In this document: positions 59,757-64,000 of the stretch, piece by piece
Layout of the letters: every line of letters starts with the position of its first letter
How positions within the stretch are numbered: position 1 is the first letter of the stretch
Assembly (NCBI GenBank): GCA_038209365.1
Contig: JBBQXS010000004.1
Span: 75,784-139,783, forward strand
DNA: 64,000 nucleotides
Reading direction: 5' to 3'
Origin: DASQHW01 sp038209365
Lineage (GTDB): Bacteria > Actinomycetota > Acidimicrobiia > IMCC26256 > PALSA-610
Made by a program: the position numbers and the translations under genes
The notes under the pieces: model-generated
The model's database searches: none
Told to the model about the DNA's origin: nothing
The model's input: only the letters and a program-made list of their open reading frames with translations

Positions 59757-60812
59757 TTAGCCGGGATCCCGCTTCACTGAATATCGAAACGGAACGTCAC
59801 CGATGGTCCACGTGAAGAGCACGTCGGCGCCGTCGGAGTCTGCGTCGAGTCTCGTGTCCAATGGAACTGTCACGAAGTGGTACGTGCTGCCACCGCCGTT
59901 GGTGACGAACTCTCCCGTGGCTCGAGGTGCGTGGAGTTGCGTGACCTTCCAGCTCACGACAGTTCCTTCGGGGAAGTAGTTGTAACCCACGCGCAGCGCG
60001 CAGCGATCCACCAAGTCGACCTGGAAAATATTGACATCCACGAACTCATCGGACTGCGGCGCGGCCGCTCGGCCAACGTGCGCGTCGGCGATCGGCACGA
60101 TGGGAACTGCCGCGGTGACAATGTGGTTTTCGTCCGACTCGGGCGGTTCCGGCGCCGGCGAGGTACGTCGGCGCGCGACGGCTCGTCGCCAGTACACGAC
60201 GAGCGCGACGAGCGCGGCGAGCACGAGGAGCACGATCACGAGAAGGACCGTGTTGCTCTTGCCGGCGTGCTTGGCGGGTGCGGCGGTTCGAGAAGGGGCC
60301 GTCGTCGGCGGCGAGGTGGTGGCCGCGCTCGCCGTGATCGAGGCCGACCATGTTCCCGAGTTGTCGTCGAGGTAGTTGTCGTTGACCCCGAGGAAGAGCT
60401 CGCCGTCGCGCGCGACGCGCATCGTTCGTCGATTCCCGACTTCGAATGGCTTCCCCGAACCGATCCTTCCGATCAAGGACCAGCAGTTGAGACCGGGTGC
60501 CGGCCAGCCCGTGCCACGAGCGAGGCGGGCGGCGATCGCCGAACACTGGCGACCCCACGGGATACCCGTTGGCGAAAGCTGGTTGATGCGTCCGGCGCCG
60601 AAATGGATCAGACCCGACGCCGTGACGGTGACACTGCTCCCCGCCCGCAGCCGGACGCCGGTGTCGGTCCAGACCCTCCCCGACGAGACCGATCGGCGGG
60701 TGACGGTCTCCGCGAACGACGGCGACGCGGTCGCGACGAGCGAGGTCGACAACGCCAGCGCGCCGGCCGCGGCAAGTACCGCTCCCAACCGACGCCTGTC
60801 CTTACCGCACAT
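59757..60812 (-). CDS. Membrane-anchored protein with LecA/PA-IL-like lectin domain
   Basis: A 351-residue exported membrane protein. Signal sequence CGKDRRRLGAVLAAAGALALSTSLVATASPSFA; the lectin-like beta-sandwich (about 45-165) has the PA-IL pattern: GRVWTDTGVRLRAGSSVTVTASGLIHFGAG, LIGRIGSGKPFEVG, GELFLGVNDNYLDDNSGTWSASI, where the ND and DNSG residues would bind Ca2+ and galactoside. A Thr/Pro/Ala linker, a TM segment (VLLVIVLLVLAALVALVVYW) and a C-terminal cytoplasmic beta domain follow. ATG 60812 has GAGG upstream; GTG 60842 is possible. Same strand and immediately upstream of the pilus operon, suggesting a sugar-binding surface partner. Galactose specificity is inferred from the family only. 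Confidence 0.75.
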   Translation of the reverse strand: MCGKDRRRLGAVLAAAGALALSTSLVATASPSFAETVTRRSVSSGRVWTDTGVRLRAGSSVTVTASGLIHFGAGRINQLSPTGIPWGRQCSAIAARLARGTGWPAPGLNCWSLIGRIGSGKPFEVGNRRTMRVARDGELFLGVNDNYLDDNSGTWSASITASAATTSPPTTAPSRTAAPAKHAGKSNTVLLVIVLLVLAALVALVVYWRRAVARRRTSPAPEPPESDENHIVTAAVPIVPIADAHVGRAAAPQSDEFVDVNIFQVDLVDRCALRVGYNYFPEGTVVSWKVTQLHAPRATGEFVTNGGGSTYHFVTVPLDTRLDADSDGADVLFTWTIGDVPFRYSVKRDPG

Positions 60813-60972
60813 CCGCAAAACCTCTTCGACGCCGACCGCCACACTGATACGCCTCAGTATCCCCTGTGATCGGCCATTCCGACAGGTGCCGAGCGGCGAT
60901 TTGAAGACTCCGGAATCCCCGCTATTTCATCCGCCACTCCCGCGACGCTTCGATTTAGTCGAGAATACAAGT

Positions 60973-62430
60973 GTGGCGGCCAAAGCACTTGAGACACGGG
61001 TCGCGCGGCGACCTCGTCGCGCTGAGGCCGGTCGTCATCGCATCGAGGCGCCACTCGCGTCCGAGTTGGTGCCGGTCACGGTCCTGATTCTCGGTTGCAT
61101 CGTCACTGCGCTGTCGTTCGAGAGCACTTGGTTGCATTTGGCATATCGCCTGCCGCGTATGCACGCCGTCCTCGACACGACAATCGGACTCGCTTCGCTT
61201 CTCCTCGCGTACCTCGTCTACGGCCGTGTGCAGGCGCTCGGACGTCAGCGAGACGCGGTGTTGGCGTTCGCGCTCGGCTTCAGCGGAAGCGTGAACGTGT
61301 TCGCGGCGGTGACGCAGGGAATTTCGTCCGAGCCACTCGGTCGCTTCGCGGTGTGGACAACGACGATCGGCCGCCTCCTGGTGGCACTCTTGTTCGCGGC
61401 GGCCGCGTCGGCGCGTACGGCGCCCATCCGACAACCGGCGCGCGTTCCGAAGTTCGCCCTCGGCGTCGCGGCGGCGTTCGTTGCGCTGCTGGCGGTGGTC
61501 GCGGTCGCGTCTTCGCATCTCCCGTGGTCGACGGAGCTCGCGATCTCGCCGAAGGATGCGTCCAAGCCGCTCTTCGTCGGGCCGGCGTTGCTGCTGGTCG
61601 CTCAGGTGCTCATCCTTCTCGCCTACAGCGCGGCCGCGACAGGGTTCAGCCGTCGAAGATCGACCGACGGCGACCTCATGACTTGGCTCGCCGCGAGCTG
61701 CATGCTGTTCGCGTTCGCCAGCTTCGAGTACCTCACGTTCCCGTCGATCTTCTCGGATTGGATCTACGTCGGCGACATCCTCCGGCTGGCGGGGGTGTCG
61801 TTGCTCCTTGTCGGTGCCGCGCGTGAGATCAATCGCTACTGGCGCGACAGCGTCGCAATGGAAGAACGCCGCAAGCTCGCTCGCGACCTGCACGACGGCG
61901 TTGCGCAGGAGCTCGCGTTCATCGTGGCCATCGCTCGACGACTCGAACGCAATGTCCACATGCGCGATACGAGCCGACTCGCGGACGCCGCGGAGCATGC
62001 GCTCGACGAATCCCGGCTCGTCATCTCGGCATTGGCGGGATCTGGGAACGCCGGTGAGCAGATCGGTCGGACCGCGCGTGGCGCCGCGCTCCGTTTCGAT
62101 CTCGGGCTCGTCCTCGACATCCCTACGGGCGTCGTACTGCCGGCCAATGTCGTGGAAGCGCTGCTCCGCATCCTCCGGGAGGCGATCAACAACACCGGTC
62201 GCCACGCCCACGCGACGACGGTACGTGTGAGCGTCGAAGCAGGAGATGTCATCGCACTCACCGTTGCGGATGACGGGGTCGGCTTCAACGCGATGGACGA
62301 GGCGGCAGGGTTCGGTCTCATCAGCATGCGCGAACGTGCCGAGGCGATGAACGGTGTGTTCACGATGACGACAGCCCCCGATGAAGGCACGACGATCAAG
62401 GTCGAGGTTCCGTGGCGATCCGTGTCCTGA
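60973..62430 (+). CDS. Multi-TM sensor histidine kinase (HisKA_3/NarL type)
   Basis: A 485-residue sensor kinase. About eight hydrophobic segments in the first 270 residues (ELVPVTVLILGCIVTALSF through SDWIYVGDILRLAGVSLLLVG) form a membrane sensor with no recognised ligand domain. The dimerisation helix EERRKLARDLHDGVAQELAFI carries the phosphoacceptor His307, and the ATPase has NALVILREAINN-like VEALLRILREAINNTGRHAHA and GxGF in VADDGVGFNAMDEAAGFGLISMRERAEAM. GTG 60973 has no Shine-Dalgarno sequence; a further upstream start is possible. Its stop overlaps the response regulator start. Divergent from the lectin gene across 160 bp, so the pilus-lectin locus may be a target. Confidence 0.85.
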   Translation: MAAKALETRVARRPRRAEAGRHRIEAPLASELVPVTVLILGCIVTALSFESTWLHLAYRLPRMHAVLDTTIGLASLLLAYLVYGRVQALGRQRDAVLAFALGFSGSVNVFAAVTQGISSEPLGRFAVWTTTIGRLLVALLFAAAASARTAPIRQPARVPKFALGVAAAFVALLAVVAVASSHLPWSTELAISPKDASKPLFVGPALLLVAQVLILLAYSAAATGFSRRRSTDGDLMTWLAASCMLFAFASFEYLTFPSIFSDWIYVGDILRLAGVSLLLVGAAREINRYWRDSVAMEERRKLARDLHDGVAQELAFIVAIARRLERNVHMRDTSRLADAAEHALDESRLVISALAGSGNAGEQIGRTARGAALRFDLGLVLDIPTGVVLPANVVEALLRILREAINNTGRHAHATTVRVSVEAGDVIALTVADDGVGFNAMDEAAGFGLISMRERAEAMNGVFTMTTAPDEGTTIKVEVPWRSVS

Positions 62431-63056
62431 TCGCCGATGATCACGCGCAATTCCGCGCCTTGATCGCAGAAACCATCGAAGAAGCAGGAATGACGGTGGT
62501 TGCGCAGGCCGCAACCGGCGACGCGGCCACGCAGCTGGCGTTGGAGCATCAACCCGACGTCTGCCTGCTCGACATTCGAATGCCGGGCGATGGAATCACG
62601 GCTGCCCGCCGTATCGCCGCCGCGTTGCCGGACGTTTGCATTCTGATGCTCACTGTTTCCGCCGAGTCCGACGACGTGCTCGACGCGCTCCAGGCCGGCG
62701 CTGACGGCTACCTCCTCAAGGACACCCCGACCGAAGACATTCCCGACGCCGTTCGCGCGGTCTTGGACGGCGAGGTCGTGATTGCGCGAACCGTGACTCC
62801 CGCCCTGGTCGTCGAGATTCGACGTTCACGCGACCGCCGTCTCCGCACGGCGACCGGCGTGTCGGTGCAGCTCACCGAGCGGGAATGGGAAATCCTCCAA
62901 CTCCTCGACGGCGGAGGCACGACCGGCAGCATCGCGACGAGCCTGTACGTCGCACCCGTGACGATTCGGTCCCACATCGCGACGCTGATGCACAAGCTCG
63001 AGGTTCGACACCGAAACGACGCGCTCGTGCTCTTCCGCCAACAGCGCACGTCGTAG
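62412..63056 (+). CDS. NarL/FixJ-family response regulator
   Basis: A 214-residue response regulator. REC domain has VLIADDHAQFR, phospho-acceptor Asp54 in VCLLDIRMPG, and Thr/Lys at LMLTVSAES and GYLLKDTP. The C-terminal HTH_LuxR domain is VQLTEREWEILQLLDGGGTTGSIATSLYVAPVTIRSHIATLMHKLEVRHRNDALVLF. GTG 62412 overlaps the kinase stop by 19 bp. Likely targets are local; the paired dyads at 63402-63439 upstream of the collagen-like gene are candidate sites, as NarL-family proteins often bind tandem repeats. A terminator follows its stop by about 120 bp. Confidence 0.93.
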   Translation: MAIRVLIADDHAQFRALIAETIEEAGMTVVAQAATGDAATQLALEHQPDVCLLDIRMPGDGITAARRIAAALPDVCILMLTVSAESDDVLDALQAGADGYLLKDTPTEDIPDAVRAVLDGEVVIARTVTPALVVEIRRSRDRRLRTATGVSVQLTEREWEILQLLDGGGTTGSIATSLYVAPVTIRSHIATLMHKLEVRHRNDALVLFRQQRTS

Positions 63057-63174
63057 CAATCGCGCGCGCACGCGCTTCGTGGCGCGCCGTCGCGTTGAGC
63101 GCCAATCAACGCCCGCGGGCTCGTCTTCGCGTTCGGTCCCGTGTACGTTGCGCTTGTTGCCCGCACTGCCCGTG

Positions 63175-63209
63175 GCAAAGGCCCCCGACCCGTTCCCGGG
63201 GGCCTTTGC
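63175..63209 (+). terminator. Strong terminator hairpin after the response regulator
   Basis: GCAAAGGCCCCCG (63175-63187), 9-nt loop, CGGGGGCCTTTGC (63197-63209): 13-bp perfect stem. The right arm ends with CCTTTGC, so there is no separate T-run, but this is a common actinobacterial terminator shape. It isolates the kinase-regulator operon from the collagen-like gene. Confidence 0.8.
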
Positions 63210-63401
63210 GCGAGCAGAACTTTCGCGCCGGATCGCAATTCTCTGAGAGCAAACATTGCGCGATCCGCACGCTGGTCGCTTCTCGCGCCGTCGCTGCGAC
63301 GAAAGTCACACAGCTCGCCGAGTGGCACCACGCATGCATCCAGCCTTTCGAGCTGTTCACGTAGCGCGGCCGATTTTGCCCGGGTTTGCCCGCGCGCTTC
63401 G

Positions 63402-63439
63402 TGGCAGAAGTTGCCAGGGTCTCTGGCAGATTCTACCAG
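63402..63439. promoter_or_regulatory. Two tandem 16-bp operator-like dyads, 22 bp apart
   Basis: TGGCAGAAGTTGCCAG (63402-63417) and TGGCAGATTCTACCAG (63424-63439) share TGGCAGA-N3-T-N-CCAG; each is a near-dyad (TGGCA...TGCCA, CTGG...CCAG). The start-to-start spacing of 22 bp is two helical turns, as expected for cooperative binding. They lie 123-160 bp upstream of the collagen-like start. Confidence 0.55.
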
Positions 63440-63481
63440 TTCGGACGGATTTCCTGGACTTCTGGTCCGCGGCACTAGACC

Positions 63482-63498
63482 GTTGAGCCGAACTCAAC
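63482..63498. promoter_or_regulatory. Perfect dyad close to the collagen-like gene
   Basis: GTTGAG-CCGAA-CTCAAC is a perfect 6-bp dyad with 5-bp centre, 64 bp before the ATG and close to where the promoter should lie. The 5' arm resembles part of a -35 element; a -10 is not clear. Confidence 0.4.
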
Positions 63499-63561
63499 TA
63501 CGGTGCGTGACGGGAAGGCTTGGGACGCGCATTCGCGCGACCTGTGGGGAGGCTGCACGAA

Positions 63562-64000
63562 ATGAATCGCTCGCTGCGCGTTGCCGGTGCTGCTGTGATC
63601 GGCGTGATCGGGCTCACGCTCGGGCCGGTCGCCATGGCCCACGCTCAAGCGGTCGGACCGACCGGGCCGACGGGTGCCAAGGGCGCTACCGGCGCGACGG
63701 GTGCCAAGGGCGCCACAGGCGCGACCGGTGCCAAGGGCGCGATGGGCGCCAAGGGCGCGACGGGGGCGACCGGTGCCAAGGGCGCTACGGGTGCCAAGGG
63801 CGCCACGGGGGCGACCGGTGCCAAGGGCGCGACCGGTGCGAAGGGCGCCACTGGCGCGCAGGGCCCGACAGGCCCTCAGGGTCCGCAAGGTCCTGTCGGC
63901 CCCACGGGACCGCAGGGTCCGGCCGGCGCCACGGGTGCGACTGGAAACAACGGCACCAACGGCAGTAACGGTGCGACGGGCGCGACAGGTGCGACCGGGA
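63562..64000 (+). CDS. Secreted collagen-like protein (3' truncated by window end)
   Basis: Reading is open from ATG 63562 to the edge (146 codons visible). A signal peptide (NRSLRVAGAAVIGVIGLTLGPVAMAHA) is followed by uninterrupted Gly-X-Y triplets from residue 32 onward (VGPTGPTGAKGATGATGAKG, later QGPTGPQGPQGPVGPTGPQG). Lys often occupies Y with Ala in X (AKG); P(T/Q)G triplets form a second block. Ends with GNNGTNGSNG. The Shine-Dalgarno sequence GGGGAGG is 9 bp upstream. A triple-helical stalk on the cell surface or in spore or matrix material is the usual role of bacterial collagen-like proteins. The C-terminal anchor or globular domain is outside the window. Confidence 0.88.
   Translation, partial: MNRSLRVAGAAVIGVIGLTLGPVAMAHAQAVGPTGPTGAKGATGATGAKGATGATGAKGAMGAKGATGATGAKGATGAKGATGATGAKGATGAKGATGAQGPTGPQGPQGPVGPTGPQGPAGATGATGNNGTNGSNGATGATGATG
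63655..64000 (+). repeat. Gly-X-Y coding tandem repeats
   Basis: A GC-rich 9-bp-based repeat (for example ggtgccaagggc and variants), in frame with codons for Gly-X-Y, continuing to the window edge. The early part is dominated by AKG-ATG triplets and the later part by PQG and NNG triplets. Confidence 0.9.

Larger units (their letters stand above)
63057..63561. other. Long intergenic region with no gene, rich in regulatory-looking structure
   Basis: 505 bp without a convincing ORF: several short open frames lack Shine-Dalgarno sequences and family similarity. It holds a 13-bp terminator hairpin (63175-63209), a tandem TTTGCCCG repeat (63375-63382 and 63385-63392), two 16-bp dyads (63402-63439), a 6-bp palindrome (63482-63498) and the Shine-Dalgarno sequence of the collagen-like gene at 63546-63552. 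Confidence 0.7.

Noticed and set aside
63210..63401. Riboswitch upstream of the collagen-like gene (cyclic-di-GMP or cyclic-di-AMP type)
   Set aside because: The conserved GEMM or ydaO core motifs are not seen; only dyads and direct repeats fit protein sites better.
63141..63968. 275-codon frame across the terminator and collagen-like gene
   Set aside because: It runs through the terminator hairpin and reads the collagen repeats out of frame as Arg/Gly/Cys-rich sequence.
63655..64000. GC-rich tandem repeat as CRISPR or satellite DNA
   Set aside because: Perfect Gly-X-Y coding frame behind a signal peptide and Shine-Dalgarno sequence.
1..64000. tRNA, rRNA, transposase, integrase or phage genes
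   Set aside because: I scanned for T-loop-like motifs, IS/transposase domains and phage modules and found none; a covariance-model search would be needed to be certain about RNA genes.

Overview
The window looks like chromosomal DNA of a high-GC, monoderm-type actinobacterium, plausibly an uncultured soil or freshwater member of the Acidimicrobiia or a relative. Support comes from GTG starts, dense ATGA/GTGA gene coupling, F420/LLM-type flavin oxidoreductases, a DDN-family deazaflavin protein, a DUF222-HNH protein behind a LexA-type box, LigD-family repair polymerases, GAF-ANTAR regulators and a multi-TM HisKA_3 kinase. I saw no rRNA, tRNA, CRISPR array, insertion sequence or prophage. The species assignment is inference.

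Layout. 1-5.5 kb: truncated arsenate reductase, DHFR-fold reductase, SOS-controlled DUF222-HNH gene, TOPRIM protein, membrane protein, LigD-type polymerase, RIO kinase. 5.5-9.9 kb: DUF1697 protein and FtsH, a zinc protein, and a methyltransferase divergent from an AraC regulator across a palindrome. 10-11.5 kb: a catalase broken by one missing base. 11.5-20 kb: MFS exporter with MarR repressor, DsbA-like protein, alpha/beta hydrolase, and a large LuxR-type ATPase regulator between two methyltransferases. 20-24.1 kb: Rrf2 regulator divergent from a complete sulfate ABC transporter. 24.1-27.2 kb: a block of very small wHTH and zinc-ribbon genes, then STAS and two GAF-ANTAR genes.

27.3-38 kb: RibD-type reductase, large secreted hydrolase-like protein, amidase, 2OG-Fe(II) oxygenase, SRPBCC protein, DinG-type helicase, and a phosphoesterase-polymerase (PE-POL) LigD fusion. 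38-50 kb: SsuD-like monooxygenase, glutamine amidotransferase, a four-gene sugar-type ABC importer, and a catabolic set (deazaflavin protein, Baeyer-Villiger-type monooxygenase, acyl-CoA dehydrogenase-like protein, LLM oxidoreductase).

50-64 kb is the most distinctive part, a surface-attachment locus. lspA and pilT lead to a convergent, tightly coupled type IV pilus operon (pilB, pilC, pilA, two minor prepilins, then a 1009-residue prepilin carrying five Ig-like repeats and a TIG domain). Upstream on the same strand is a membrane-anchored protein with a LecA/PA-IL-like lectin domain. Divergent from it are a histidine kinase and NarL regulator, followed by a terminator, paired operator-like dyads and a secreted collagen-like gene running off the window. 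The major pilin gene is bracketed by stem-loops, suggesting differential expression within the operon. I infer that the lectin, giant prepilin, collagen-like protein and two-component system belong to one adhesion programme; that is a hypothesis.
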